A DNA stretch of 64,000 nucleotides from Hoylesella saccharolytica JCM 17484 (GCF_000614205.1 NZ_BAKN01000005.1:62001-126000); one strand, 5' to 3'; shown: positions 1-9,429, counted from the stretch's first letter. Notes: generated from the sequence alone by a model not told the origin. Numbers and translations: made by a program.

Positions 1-77
1 TCGCACGTATCGAAGTAGAAACGATATTTATCGTCCCAATAGCCGTGCGTGTCGCTAATAATGCCGATACGTTTCAT
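1..77 (-). CDS. Metallophosphoesterase, YfcE/MJ0936 type (N-terminal fragment)
   Basis: Only the first 25 codons are in the window; the gene runs off the left edge. The start at 77 gives MKRIGIISDTHG, and the D9-x-H11 pair is the first metal-binding motif of calcineurin-like phosphoesterases of the YfcE/MJ0936 family, small cytosolic metal-dependent phosphodiesterases. Only 6 bases separate it from the stop of the kinase-like gene upstream, so it is probably the last visible gene of the MATE/kinase-like/phosphoesterase operon. The identification rests on one motif and is therefore moderate. Confidence 0.7.
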   Translation of the reverse strand, partial: MKRIGIISDTHGYWDDKYRFYFDTC

Positions 78-83
78 ATCCGG

Positions 84-716
84 TTAAATCGTTTCGAGGT
101 TAAACCGCGTGCGTATAAACAGGGCGAGAAACTTGGCAGTATCTTCGATGCCGAGCAACGACGAGTTGACACATAGGTCGTAAGATGCAGAGTGCCCCCA
201 CTGCTTGCCCGTGTAATAATTGTAGTAAGCGGCACGACGTTCTTCCGCACTTTCAATAATAGCTTTCGCTTTTTCCTCTTCGCACTGATGGCGTTTACAC
301 ACACGACCAATGCGTGCCTCTAAGTCGGCAGTTACGAAGATATTAACCACATTGTTAAAGTCGCGCAGGATATAGTCGGCACATCGACCCACAAAAACGC
401 AACCGCCCTTATCTGCCGCCTTACGAATGGCGTCGCTTTGAAACTGAAACAAGCGTTCTTGCGACAAATTGTTGCTGTAGAAATTATTATCGCCGATAAA
501 CGGAAGGTGGTAGTTGAAAAACGATTTGGTAAATATCTTTTGCTCGTCGTTTTGCTCAAAAAAGCGCTTGCTAAATCCGCTTTCTTGCGCGGCAAGATTC
601 AACAATTCGCGGTCGTAAAACCTGTAATCAAAGTTTTGTGCCAGCATCTTCGCAATTGATCTGCCTCCGCTGCCCAACTGCCGACCTATATTAATAATTA
701 CTTTCTGCGTTTCCAT
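84..716 (-). CDS. Cytidylate kinase-like family protein
   Basis: 210 residues. The N-terminus (residues 7-24) has the IGRQLGSGG loop followed by RSIAKMLA, which is the form of the nucleotide-binding loop in the cytidylate kinase-like family (PF13189) rather than a classical Walker A. These are cytosolic P-loop proteins, common in Bacteroidetes and Firmicutes, whose substrate is mostly unproven; the housekeeping Cmk is a separate protein. The start at 716 lies 26 bases inside the 3' end of the MATE gene, indicating translational coupling, and the phosphoesterase follows after 6 bases. Family assignment is firm; the reaction is not. Confidence 0.8.
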   Translation of the reverse strand: METQKVIINIGRQLGSGGRSIAKMLAQNFDYRFYDRELLNLAAQESGFSKRFFEQNDEQKIFTKSFFNYHLPFIGDNNFYSNNLSQERLFQFQSDAIRKAADKGGCVFVGRCADYILRDFNNVVNIFVTADLEARIGRVCKRHQCEEEKAKAIIESAEERRAAYYNYYTGKQWGHSASYDLCVNSSLLGIEDTAKFLALFIRTRFNLETI

Positions 717-2076
717 CTGCCCATTGTTTTTGTTGATTCTTAAATTTCTTCATATAGATAAACATCATCACCGCCGCAACAATCGCCGAAACGGTATCGG
801 CCACCGGCATCGAAGCCCACACGCCATCGACCCCGAATCGTGGAGGAAGTATCAACAGCAACGGCATCAGAAAAAGCAGCTGACGCGAGAGCGACAAAAA
901 CACGCTGATTTTGGCCTTGCCGATACTTTGAAAAAAGTTAGCAATCACCATCTGATAACCGATGATGGGAAAAGTAATCATAGTAATGTGCATACCGTGA
1001 ATAGACATCGCAATAAGCGTGGGGTCGGCGGTAAAAAGGCGCACGCAGGGATACGCCAGAAACTGACCGATAAGAAATCCCGTCGTCGTAACACCCGTAC
1101 CCGCCACGATAGCATACTTCAGCACCCGCATCATCCGATCGAACTTCAGCGCGCCGTAATTGTAGCCCGCAATAGGCTGCATGCCCTGATTAACCCCCAT
1201 GGTAATCATCACGAAAATAAACGCAATGCGATTAACAATGCCGTAAGCCCCCACAGCCATATCGCCGCCATATTTTACCATGCCCGTGTTGATGATAATA
1301 ACAATAAAGCAGGCACAGACATTCATCGAGAAAGGCGACATACCAATGCCGATAATGTTTTTTACCAGACTGCTTTTGAGATGAAAGATGCCCCGCTTGA
1401 AGTGAATCAGCTCATCGCGATTGCTGAATATTTTAAGTTGCCACACCAGCGCCACCGCCTGCGACAAGATGGTGGCATAAGCCGCACCGCGAATGCCCAG
1501 CCCCATAGGCCAGATAAAAAGAGGGTCGAGAACCGCGTTGAGCACCACCGTAAACATCGTCATATACATCGCCTGTTTGGGTTTGCTCGCCGCACGCAGC
1601 AGCGCATTCTGTCCGAAATAGATATGCGACACCACGTTGCCCAGCAAAATAATCTCCATATAGTCGCGCGCGTAAGGCAGTGTGCGTTCGCTGGCGCCGA
1701 AGAAGTGTAAAATAGGGTCGAGAAAAGCCAAACTTACCACCGTAAATACTACGCCGATAATGGTATTGAGCACCAGCGTGTTGCCCAAAATATTTTGCGC
1801 TGCCCCATAATCGCGCTGCCCCAATTTTACCGACAACAGCGTAGCGGCGCCCACCCCGATGCCTGCCCCGAAAGCGGTAGAGAGATTCATCAGCGGGAAA
1901 GTAATGGCCAAACCCGAAATGGCCATCGGTCCCACGCCCTGCCCGATAAAAATGCTATCTACCATATTGTACAGCGACGAGGCCGTCATCGCGATAATCG
2001 CCGGAATGGCATATTGCATCAGCAACCTACCCACCGGTCGAGTTCCCAATTCAAGAGTTGCATCTTTGTTGTCCAT
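691..2076 (-). CDS. MATE family efflux transporter
   Basis: 461 residues with about twelve hydrophobic segments in two related halves, the usual size of a MATE (multidrug and toxin extrusion) exporter. The N-terminal part contains the typical IPAIIAMTASSLYNMVDSIF segment, with the VDSIFIG stretch characteristic of the family, then SGLAITFPLMNL. It should sit in the inner membrane and export cationic or drug-like molecules with a Na+ or H+ gradient; the substrate cannot be told. It is the first gene of a leftward operon with the kinase-like and phosphoesterase genes. A TAnnTTTG box (TATTTTTG on the minus strand) at 2084-2091 lies just ahead of the start. Confidence 0.9.
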   Translation of the reverse strand: MDNKDATLELGTRPVGRLLMQYAIPAIIAMTASSLYNMVDSIFIGQGVGPMAISGLAITFPLMNLSTAFGAGIGVGAATLLSVKLGQRDYGAAQNILGNTLVLNTIIGVVFTVVSLAFLDPILHFFGASERTLPYARDYMEIILLGNVVSHIYFGQNALLRAASKPKQAMYMTMFTVVLNAVLDPLFIWPMGLGIRGAAYATILSQAVALVWQLKIFSNRDELIHFKRGIFHLKSSLVKNIIGIGMSPFSMNVCACFIVIIINTGMVKYGGDMAVGAYGIVNRIAFIFVMITMGVNQGMQPIAGYNYGALKFDRMMRVLKYAIVAGTGVTTTGFLIGQFLAYPCVRLFTADPTLIAMSIHGMHITMITFPIIGYQMVIANFFQSIGKAKISVFLSLSRQLLFLMPLLLILPPRFGVDGVWASMPVADTVSAIVAAVMMFIYMKKFKNQQKQWADGNAESNY

Positions 2077-2083
2077 CTACTTG

Positions 2084-2091
2084 CAAAAATA
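2084..2091 (-). promoter_or_regulatory. Probable -7 promoter box of the MATE operon
   Basis: Minus strand reads TATTTTTG, matching the Bacteroidetes TAnnTTTG element, 8 bases ahead of the MATE start codon. No well-placed -33 TTG was found. Confidence 0.45.
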
Positions 2092-2240
2092 CAATTTATA
2101 ATTTACAATTCGCACGTTCGCGCCAAAGTTTCCCCCACCGCCAACGGCTTTGACTTTTTTTGCCGATTAAGATGCAGAAGAAGATAAAAGTTCACACAGA
2201 GTTTTGATACAACAGATACTGCGATAATATCTTGTCTTTC

Positions 2241-2322
2241 AAAAAATCGGTCATCGGAGGGCTCGGATGAACGATTTTGGAAAATAATCGGTCATACTAC
2301 CCCCAAGGATGACTGATTTTTT
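2241..2322. repeat. Imperfect inverted repeat in the 2.1-2.5 kb intergenic gap
   Basis: The gap of about 400 bases between the divergent MATE and ThrE-type genes holds AAAAAATCGGTCATC at 2241-2255 and GATGACTGATTTTTT at 2308-2322, which pair with one G-T, plus a further AATCGGTCAT copy near 2286. I see no gene in the rest of the gap. Confidence 0.5.
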
Positions 2323-2437
2323 CACTTCACCTCTCTCATTTCCTCATAATCTACACTCGCTACGGCTATCCCTCGCTCCTACTCGCATCGCTTAGCACTT
2401 ACAACCCGACTTCTGCCCCCTTTTATCACTTTTTTCT

Positions 2438-2445
2438 TACCTTTG
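2438..2445 (+). promoter_or_regulatory. -7 promoter box of the ThrE-type gene
   Basis: TACCTTTG, an exact TAnnTTTG match, 36 bases ahead of the ATG at 2482. It overlaps an upstream in-frame ATG at 2443, which argues that 2482 is the real start. Confidence 0.55.
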
Positions 2446-2481
2446 CAGCGTTTTAACCAGTATTTACTTATTATCAAAACA

Positions 2482-3899
2482 ATGGAAATAGAGGATAGCC
2501 ATTCAGCCGACTCAACAAAAATATTACGCAGAAAGCTCGATTTGCTGCTGCGAACGGGTAAAATTCTTGTAGAAAGTTCGGCCGACACCAGCAGAATTAT
2601 GCGAAACATGAAACGTACCGCCGCTTATCTCGGTTTTCCCGAAGAAGATTTACACATCCACATTACTTATAATATGCTGATGGTGAACCTGAGCGATGGC
2701 ACACACTCGTTCTCGAAATTTCAGCGCTGCGACAAACACGGCATCGAGATGCTGGCCATATCTGATGTGAGCAAACTATCTTGGAGCGCCATTCGTGAGG
2801 ATTATTCGCTAGACAGGTACGAGGAAGAACTGAACAAAATTGCACGACGCAAACGCAGTTATACACCCTGGCAGGTGGCAATATGTGCGGGGCTGGCGTG
2901 CGGCGGATTTTGCGTGCAGTTTGGATGCGACTGGACGTCTTTCTTCTATGCCTCGATAGCCGCTGCTATCGGTTTCAAATTACGCACACAGCTGAACGAA
3001 ATCGGTTCGAACGGTTATGCCAACATAGCTGTCGGAGCATTCTTCGCCACCATCATCGCCTGGCTTCTGGGTATGTTTTCAACCTCTGCCTTTGTAGCGG
3101 ATATGCCGCAATGGATGGCTTCGGTACTACAAACCGATACACCTTGGCATCCGCTGATGGCATGCACATTGTTTCTTGTGCCCGGCGTTCCCATCATCAA
3201 CTTTGTAAACGATGTGCTCGACAATAATATTGAGGTGGGCATCGTGCGGGGCATCAATACGGTGCTGATTGTTTCGGCAATGGCGTTTGGTATCGTGGTG
3301 GCTATCAGTGTGTGCGGCATCGACAATTTTGTGAAAGACTTAAGTATGACGCCTCACCATCCATATTGGGTATATGCCATCGCCGCAGCCATTTCGGCGA
3401 TGGGCTTTGCCACGATATACAATTTTCCGAAGAAACAACTTTGGGTGCTGGCGCTGGGTGGTATCGTGGCGGTTTGCACACGCAACTTTATCAATCTGGG
3501 ACCCAGCAACCACAACATCGGCTTGGATTGGGGACCATTTTGGGGTCGCTTATCGGCGCATCGCTCATCAGTATCATATATATCAAGGTGGTTCACTGGG
3601 TACATCTGCCCCATCAATGTTTGTCTATCCCCACGGTTATACCGATGGTTCCGGGTGTGCTGATGTATCGGTGTTTGTTTGCACTGCTCGATATGCACGG
3701 CGTTGTGGGCGAACTGACAGTGGCTATGTATAATGGTATCCGTGCGTCGCTAATTGTTTTGGTTATCGCTATCGGCGTGGCTATTCCCAATATCTTCGCC
3801 CGAAAATGGATTGCACCTAATCGGCAGCGCAAATTAAAAAAGCTGATAGAGGAACGGAAGGCGCGGGGAAAATTTATTGATTTAACTACCGTAGAATAG
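2482..3899 (+). CDS. Threonine/serine exporter family protein (ThrE-type), one frame break
   Basis: An N-terminal soluble region (about residues 1-135) is followed by about ten membrane segments, the layout of ThrE/DUF1212 inner-membrane exporters for threonine and serine. The reading frame breaks at the G-run 3530-3533: one more G would continue ...GLDWG into TILGSLIGAS, then the conserved IPTVIPMVPGVLMYR segment, giving about 472 residues, the normal length. As written, the first frame ends at 3663. A sequence error or a recent frameshift are both possible; the intact downstream half argues against long-standing decay. The start at 2482 (MEIEDSHS) is chosen because a promoter box covers the earlier ATG. 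A hairpin terminator follows. Confidence 0.8.
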
Positions 3900-3924
3900 A
3901 AAATTATTCGACGAGGATTAAAAT

Positions 3925-3966
3925 AATAAGTCTGCAACCTGCTTGAAGGGTTGCAGACTTTTATTG
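3925..3966. terminator. Bidirectional hairpin terminator
   Basis: AATAAGTCTGCAACC pairs with GGGTTGCAGACTTTTATT around an 8-base loop, with A- and T-rich flanks. It lies between the convergent ThrE-type and ispE genes. Confidence 0.75.
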
Positions 3967-4001
3967 TTTCGAGGTAAAGCTGTTTTGAAAGGCGCCAATC
4001 T

Positions 4002-4840
4002 TTACAGCTTTGCAGTAAAGGTAAAACTGTTTTGAAACGTTTCGGAAAGTATTCGCGGCTCTTCTTTAAAAATACCGAAGAGCGCGCTGCCGCTACCACT
4101 CATTTGTGCATAAACGGCACCGAGCCGATAAAGCTGCTGCTTGATATCGGCCAGTTCGGGATATTGCGCAAAGATGGGCGTTTCAAAATCGTTTGTCAGC
4201 GTTTCGCGCCAAGTTTCAACAGGCTGCGTTACGATGTCTTTACAGCATTTGGCGGGCTGTTGGGGATGTATATGGGTAAATGCCTCGCGGGTAGATACTA
4301 CCACTTTGGGCTTTACAATACCCACAAAATAACCGCTGAGATGATGCCGAACAATGCTCATGGGCACAAGTTGCTCGCCGATGCCCGTGGCAAATGCAGG
4401 CTCGGAGGTAATAAAAAAGGCGCAATCGGCCCCCAATCGGGCGGCATAGCGTTCCATCTCAGCAATACCGATATTGAGTCGAAAGCGTTCGTCAAGTAGT
4501 TTAATCATATAGCGGCGTCACTCGACCCGCCACCAAGTCCGGCCTGCGCAGGAATACGTTTATAAAGATGGGTATGAACGCGAGGTAGAGAAAAATCCTC
4601 GGCCAGTAACCGATAGGCGCGACAAACCAAATTATCCTCTTCCTCTCCATCGATACCGTTTCCTGTTATCTTTAAATCGCACGACGTTGCCGACGGAAAT
4701 TTCTCATCCATCATCTTTATCTCTAAAGCATCGGTAAGCGGCACAGGATAAAACACAGTTTCTAATGTATGGTATCCGTCTGCTCTTTTCGAAACAATAT
4801 TAAGCCCGAGATTAATCTTTGCACATGGAAAAGCTATCAT
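4002..4840 (-). CDS. ispE: 4-diphosphocytidyl-2-C-methyl-D-erythritol kinase, split by one frame break
   Basis: GHMP-family kinase that phosphorylates CDP-methylerythritol in the non-mevalonate isoprenoid pathway, in the cytosol. Residues 5-14 ([10 protein letters not shown]) and the ATP loop [14 protein letters not shown] near residue 100 are typical. The frame breaks at about 4508-4510, right after GGGSSDAAI; one more base would join it to MIKLLDERF and give about 279 residues, the normal IspE length. As written, the two halves overlap as ATGA (4505-4508): the stop of the first half overlaps an ATG of the second, so split translation is formally possible. I think a missing base is likelier. 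It lies 10 bases downstream of the amylase/AlaX gene. Confidence 0.85.
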
Positions 4841-4850
4841 CTGTCAATCT

Positions 4851-7001
4851 TTATACTATCTTAAATCTTACGCGGAAAGTGCGAGTGTTCTCATCCCAAT
4901 TGGTTCCCAGCATAACAAACTTTCCTATCTGACTGGTAGAACGCACGTGCTTACCGATACACGGACACACATCGAAGTTGCCAATACGTACCAGCCTGAT
5001 AACATCAGAACTGTCGGCGGGAAGCCAGTCAGCATCTACATCATCAGGAAGCTGGTACCGATTCACCAGCTCGTAGGTAACGGGCAAATCAGCTTCAATC
5101 TGTTCATTCATCCACTGCTCTATCTGTTTTTCTTCCTGTCGCGTTGGTTTATGATCGAGTACAAAACTCATTTTGCTCTTGCGACGCTCGATATGCGCAT
5201 TGGTAGAACGTTCACAGCCGAAAAGTTGCAGCATCACTTGGTTGAGAAGATGTTCGGCTGTGTGCGCAGGGGGAAACTCATCTTTGTTGTGTTCATTGAG
5301 AATGGCTCCGTTATAATTCATCTTAGTGCTAAATTTATATATTCTTCCGCCGTGCGCAAGTACCTCTGCATAAAAGGCATCATCTTTCTTCAGCGCTGTG
5401 GATAAGGTATCGCCCGTTAGCAAATCTACAGCCAAAATATCCTTTTCGGGCATATCAAGCACCTGAAAAGCATGCGCGGGAATGGTTACTCCTACATTGA
5501 CAGGTTGGGTAGAAAAGTTGGCAATAACGAGAAGTACTTCGTCTTCAAACTTGCGTAAAAAGGCAAATTGCTCACGCGGGTTAAATCGCTCAGACAAGGG
5601 GTTGACATACATTAAATCAAAAAACTGCCCTTCTGAAATCGCTCTTTCGCTATTGGCTATACGAAGAATTTGCTGATAGACAAGCGAAAGATGCAACTCT
5701 GCGTCACTAAGTGCCTCACGATTAAAGTAGCCACGATATAATGTTTCGAGCGCCCAATAATCAAAAATGGTGGTTCTTCCGTCACGTCCGCTGTACCCTT
5801 CCTTATCCATCCCCGGCTCACCAAACTCCTGTCCGGCATAAATCAATAGGGGATTTCGCTGCATCAGAGCCGATACCAACAAGCCGGGAACACCTTTCCA
5901 AGCATCGCCACAAAAGAAATCACTGGCAATACGTTGTTCATCGTGATTTTCAAGAAAATATAACATCCGGTCGCTAATATCATCCAACGACTGCCATTCG
6001 TATGTAATAGACGAGGCCGGACGTTCTCCGCACATCACACCTCGCACACAATCGTACATACCCACTTTATCATACAGATACGTAAATCCGCTTTGGATAT
6101 ATGTGCGATAACGCGATGGGTCATAAACTTCCCCGATAAAGATAATATCAGGATAACGATTGGTAACGATTTGAGTAGCATAAGCCCAGAAAGCAGGTGG
6201 TACCATCTCTGCCATATCACAGCGAAAGCCGTCAACTCCCTTAGCTGCCCAGAAAAGTAAGATGTCAACCATCTTTATCCACATATCGGGCACAGGATTA
6301 AAATGCTCACTCCGCCCACCGGCATCACAGTAATCAACTCCGTAATTAAGTTTAATTGTCTCGTACCAGTCGTTTATACCGGGATGGTTATCAAAACGAT
6401 CATTACCTGTAGCCTTAGCAGGAAACTCTTGATAGGTAAGTCCATCTTTTCCCGTTAGATTGATTTCGGGTTCAAACGACTGATTACAACAGTAATAAAA
6501 ATCATTTTGAGGAGAAAAATGTTTTGACACATCATCATCCTCACCCAAGTCTTTCACACCAACAGGCCGCACAATCGACCGATATTCGCGCGCCACATGA
6601 TTGGGTACAAAGTCCAAAATCACTTTCATACCCGCTTCATGTGTCCGGTGTACAAGCTGTTCCCACTCTTCCATGCGCTTATCTATACACATGGCCAAGT
6701 CGGGCATTACATCGTAATAATCTGCAATGGCATAGGGCGAGCCTGCCTCACCTTTTACTATGGAAGCATGCTGACGAGGTATTCCGAACGAAGAATAATC
6801 GGTTTGAGTTGCGTGACGAATAATTCCTGTAAACCAAATATGCGTAATACCGAGATTGCGTATTCGTCGTAACGTTGCGGTATCAAAATCATTCAGCTTA
6901 CCACAACCGTTCTCAACAATCGTTCCACCCTCTTTACGAGTAAGATTACGGTTACCAAAAAGACGTGGTAAGACTTGATAAATGATGAGCTTCTTGTTCA
7001 C
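4851..7001 (-). CDS. GH13 alpha-amylase fused in frame to an AlaX-like tRNA-editing domain
   Basis: 716 residues. Residues 1 to about 555 are a GH13 alpha-amylase barrel: region I DFVPNH (130-135), nucleophile D262 in GFRCD, acid/base E291 in IGEVYD, and ENHD ending at D354. No signal peptide, so it acts on intracellular alpha-glucan. Residues 561-716 start with a methionine (ATG at 5321) and carry the metal motif HTAEH (H580, H584) and CIGKH (C681, H685) of AlaX and of the AlaRS/ThrRS editing domain, which hydrolyses mischarged Ser- or Gly-tRNA(Ala). Elsewhere in Bacteroidales I know these as separate proteins. The join is in frame with no stop; it may be a true fusion, or a lost stop, since nearby genes carry indels. 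Each domain call is firm; the fusion is not. Confidence 0.85.
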   Translation of the reverse strand: MNKKLIIYQVLPRLFGNRNLTRKEGGTIVENGCGKLNDFDTATLRRIRNLGITHIWFTGIIRHATQTDYSSFGIPRQHASIVKGEAGSPYAIADYYDVMPDLAMCIDKRMEEWEQLVHRTHEAGMKVILDFVPNHVAREYRSIVRPVGVKDLGEDDDVSKHFSPQNDFYYCCNQSFEPEINLTGKDGLTYQEFPAKATGNDRFDNHPGINDWYETIKLNYGVDYCDAGGRSEHFNPVPDMWIKMVDILLFWAAKGVDGFRCDMAEMVPPAFWAYATQIVTNRYPDIIFIGEVYDPSRYRTYIQSGFTYLYDKVGMYDCVRGVMCGERPASSITYEWQSLDDISDRMLYFLENHDEQRIASDFFCGDAWKGVPGLLVSALMQRNPLLIYAGQEFGEPGMDKEGYSGRDGRTTIFDYWALETLYRGYFNREALSDAELHLSLVYQQILRIANSERAISEGQFFDLMYVNPLSERFNPREQFAFLRKFEDEVLLVIANFSTQPVNVGVTIPAHAFQVLDMPEKDILAVDLLTGDTLSTALKKDDAFYAEVLAHGGRIYKFSTKMNYNGAILNEHNKDEFPPAHTAEHLLNQVMLQLFGCERSTNAHIERRKSKMSFVLDHKPTRQEEKQIEQWMNEQIEADLPVTYELVNRYQLPDDVDADWLPADSSDVIRLVRIGNFDVCPCIGKHVRSTSQIGKFVMLGTNWDENTRTFRVRFKIV

Positions 7002-7131
7002 AGTAAATAACTTTCTTGAGTAGAAAAAATTAAGAAGCTAAGCCTTTTTCTCTTTCAAACAAGAAAGATGAAGAGTATTCTTTACTATTCAATACAGGCT
7101 TAACCTCTTAACCTTTTATTCTTTTGCTTTC

Positions 7132-8016
7132 TTAAATGCTGTGCGCAGCAACATCTTTGTTGATACGCCCTATCATACCTTGCAAAGCCTTTCCGGGACC
7201 ACACTCAGTAAAATCATCTGCACCGGCTGCTATCATATTCTGCACGGACGAAGTCCAACGCACGGAACTAGTGAGCTGCGCGATAAGATTTTGCTTGATC
7301 TCATTGGGTTCGGTATGTGCTTTTCCATCTACATTTTGATAGATTGGGCATTTAGGAGCTGCAAAAGTAGTATTTTCTATCGCTGTTTGCAACTCGTCTT
7401 TAGCAGGCTGCATCAGCGGTGAATGAAATGCTCCACCCACCTTTAAAGGAAGAGCCCGCTTGGCTCCGGCTTCTTTCAATAATTCGCAAGCAGAGTTAAC
7501 AGCATCGATATTACCCGAAATCACGAGCTGACCGGGACAATTATAGTTAGCTGCCACAACAACATTAGCGGAACTGCTTACCTTTTCACACACTCCTTCA
7601 ACAATAGTATCATCCAAGCCTACAATAGCTGCCATCGTACCCGAAGCCAGTTCACACGCTTTCTGCATAGCCATGGCACGAGCATAAACCAAGCGTAAAC
7701 CATCTTCAAAACTCAGTGCACCGGATGCAACGAGTGCAGAAAACTCTCCTAAAGAATGTCCTGCCACCATGTCGGGCTTAAATTCGTCACCGAGACACAA
7801 TGCTGAAATAACACTATGAAGAAATACCGCCGGTTGTGTTATCTTTGTTTCTTTTAGTTGTTCGTCAGTACCATTAAACATAATGTCGGTGATACTGTAA
7901 CCCAAAATATCGTTTGCTTTGTCAAACAACTCTTTTGCCAAAGGGTTTGAATCATACAGATCTTTACCCATACCCACAAATTGCGCTCCCTGTCCGGGGA
8001 AAACGTATGCTTTCAT
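7132..8016 (-). CDS. fabD: Malonyl CoA-acyl carrier protein transacylase
   Basis: 294 residues, full length. FabD moves malonyl from CoA to acyl carrier protein, the entry step of fatty acid elongation in the cytosol. PGQG (residues 7-10), the nucleophile elbow GHSLGE with S88, and the later GGAFHSPLM segment with the catalytic histidine are all present. It has its own promoter on the minus strand at 8056-8087 and stands apart from other fab genes. The start at 8016 (MKAYVFPGQG) is standard. Confidence 0.97.
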   Translation of the reverse strand: MKAYVFPGQGAQFVGMGKDLYDSNPLAKELFDKANDILGYSITDIMFNGTDEQLKETKITQPAVFLHSVISALCLGDEFKPDMVAGHSLGEFSALVASGALSFEDGLRLVYARAMAMQKACELASGTMAAIVGLDDTIVEGVCEKVSSSANVVVAANYNCPGQLVISGNIDAVNSACELLKEAGAKRALPLKVGGAFHSPLMQPAKDELQTAIENTTFAAPKCPIYQNVDGKAHTEPNEIKQNLIAQLTSSVRWTSSVQNMIAAGADDFTECGPGKALQGMIGRINKDVAAHSI

Positions 8017-8055
8017 CTTTATAAATTTATTTGTTATTATTGAATATAAACGCTA

Positions 8056-8087
8056 CAAAATTACGATAAATATCCCAACCCTGCAAA
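8056..8087 (-). promoter_or_regulatory. fabD promoter
   Basis: Minus strand TTTG at 8087-8084, 20 bases, then TAATTTTG at 8063-8056: a full match to the Bacteroidetes -33/-7 promoter, about 40 bases ahead of the fabD start. Confidence 0.65.
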
Positions 8088-8118
8088 TCAGAAACACTCC
8101 GTAATCACGTAGAAAAAG

Positions 8119-8153
8119 AAATCCCGATTGGCATATTGCCAATCGGGATTTAT
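8119..8153. terminator. Hairpin terminator after rplI
   Basis: AAATCCCGATTGGC pairs perfectly with GCCAATCGGGATTT around a short AT loop, downstream of the rpsF-rpsR-rplI operon on the minus strand. Confidence 0.8.
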
Positions 8154-8183
8154 ATAAATCTAAGTAGAATTTACATCAAGTGT

Positions 8184-8708
8184 TTATTCTGCTGCGGGAA
8201 CTTCTTCCACTTCTTCTTTCGGAGTTTCTGCTACAGGAGCTTCCACTTCAGGAGTTTCAACAACAACATTTTCGGCAACAACCTTTACAGGAAGGATAAC
8301 CTCAACATCCTTGTGGAAATGTACAACAGCTTCAAAGTCGCCCACTTTCTTAATATCACGCATGGTGATAATTTTGCGGTCAATTTCGATACCTCTCTTT
8401 TTCAGCTCTTCAGCTACAGTTGAAGCATTTACAGAACCATAAGTCACACCCGTTGCAGAAACCTTAGCTTTAATCACAAGTGCCACACCGTTCAACGCCT
8501 CAGCTCTCTTTTCAGCCTCTGTCTTAACAGCAGCCAGTTTATGAGCCTGCTGCTTTAAGTTTTCAGCTAATACTTTCTTCGCTGAAGGAGAAGCAATAAC
8601 AGCCTTACCAGTAGGTATCAAATAGTTGCGGCCATAGCCACTTTTCACATTTACAATATCGTTCTTATATCCCAGCCCGATAATATCTTCTTTCAGTATA
8701 ATTTCCAT
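8184..8708 (-). CDS. rplI: 50S ribosomal protein L9
   Basis: 174 residues. L9 bridges two 23S rRNA-binding domains on the large subunit. The N-terminal domain MEIILKEDIIGLGYKND and the GYGRNYLIP motif are typical. The usual length is near 150; the last 25 or so residues are an extra acidic tail rich in Glu, Val, Pro and Ala (VETPEVEAPVAETPKEE), a common sort of extension in Bacteroidetes with no known role. Third gene of rpsF-rpsR-rplI, 17 bases after rpsR, and followed by a strong terminator. Confidence 0.97.
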   Translation of the reverse strand: MEIILKEDIIGLGYKNDIVNVKSGYGRNYLIPTGKAVIASPSAKKVLAENLKQQAHKLAAVKTEAEKRAEALNGVALVIKAKVSATGVTYGSVNASTVAEELKKRGIEIDRKIITMRDIKKVGDFEAVVHFHKDVEVILPVKVVAENVVVETPEVEAPVAETPKEEVEEVPAAE

Positions 8709-8725
8709 TCTGTTTCCTCCTTTAA

Positions 8726-8995
8726 TTATTTCATCAAATCGGTTACATAAGGAAGCAACGCTATTTGGCGAGCACGCTTAATGGCTTGAGCCACACGACG
8801 CTGATACTTTAATGATGTTCCGGTGATACGACGGGGCAATATCTTACCCTGTTCATTAAGAAATTTCTTCAAAAACTCAGGGTCTTTATAATCAATATAC
8901 TTAATACCGCTTTTCTTGAAACGGCAATATTTCTTCTTTTTTGTATCTACTGACGGGGGAGTCAGATAGCGAATTTCCGATTGTCTGTCTGCCAT
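8726..8995 (-). CDS. rpsR: 30S ribosomal protein S18
   Basis: 89 residues. S18 binds with S6 to the central domain of 16S rRNA. The [17 protein letters not shown] segment and the basic C-terminal half ([18 protein letters not shown]) are conserved. It follows rpsF by 2 bases, the standard S6-S18 pairing, so the two partners are made together. Confidence 0.98.
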   Translation of the reverse strand: MADRQSEIRYLTPPSVDTKKKKYCRFKKSGIKYIDYKDPEFLKKFLNEQGKILPRRITGTSLKYQRRVAQAIKRARQIALLPYVTDLMK

Positions 8996-8997
8996 GT

Positions 8998-9345
8998 TTA
9001 AGCCTCCTTTAATTTTTCAGTCCATTTGTGTTTTCTCTTCTCAGCATACTCTACGGCATACTTGTCGAGCTTAACGGTCATGTAACGAATCACTTTCTCG
9101 TCGCGGCGGTAGCCGGTTTCAAGTGTATTAATAACTGTAGGCTCTGCCTTAAATTCCAACAGGCAATAAAAGCCCGTCGATTTCTTTTGAATAGCATAAG
9201 CCATTTTTTTCAATCCCCAGGCCTCTTCATTCACAATCTCCGCACCATTATCGGTAAGAAGCTTTCTGAATTTAGCGACCGTTTCCTTCATCTGTTCATC
9301 AGACAAAACGGGAGTCAAAATGAAAACGGTTTCGTATTGATTCAT
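8998..9345 (-). CDS. rpsF: 30S ribosomal protein S6
   Basis: 115 residues, first gene of the S6-S18-L9 operon. Starts [14 protein letters not shown] and contains the [13 protein letters not shown] segment typical of S6, which forms a heterodimer with S18 on the platform of the small subunit. A full promoter lies upstream on the minus strand at 9389-9420. Length and start are standard. Confidence 0.97.
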   Translation of the reverse strand: MNQYETVFILTPVLSDEQMKETVAKFRKLLTDNGAEIVNEEAWGLKKMAYAIQKKSTGFYCLLEFKAEPTVINTLETGYRRDEKVIRYMTVKLDKYAVEYAEKRKHKWTEKLKEA

Positions 9346-9388
9346 ACTTAATTGTAATTAAATAATTATTATTTTGCAAAATGCGGTG

Positions 9389-9420
9389 CAAAGGTATCAT
9401 TTTTTATTTAGCCTACCAAA
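9389..9420 (-). promoter_or_regulatory. Promoter of the rpsF-rpsR-rplI operon
   Basis: Minus strand TTTG at 9420-9417, 20 bases, then TACCTTTG at 9396-9389: an exact Bacteroidetes promoter, 44 bases ahead of rpsF. The leader between it and rpsF is a possible site for S6/S18 feedback, but no structure is clear. Confidence 0.7.
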
Positions 9421-9429
9421 TATTTTTTG

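Noticed and set aside
724..1710. A 328-codon open frame opposite the MATE gene
   Set aside because: Rich in His, Arg and Asn as expected from antisense of a hydrophobic protein; no domain.
2443..2481. Earlier start of the ThrE-type protein
   Set aside because: The ATG at 2443 lies inside the promoter box TACCTTTG (2438-2445), so it cannot be in the mRNA made from that promoter.
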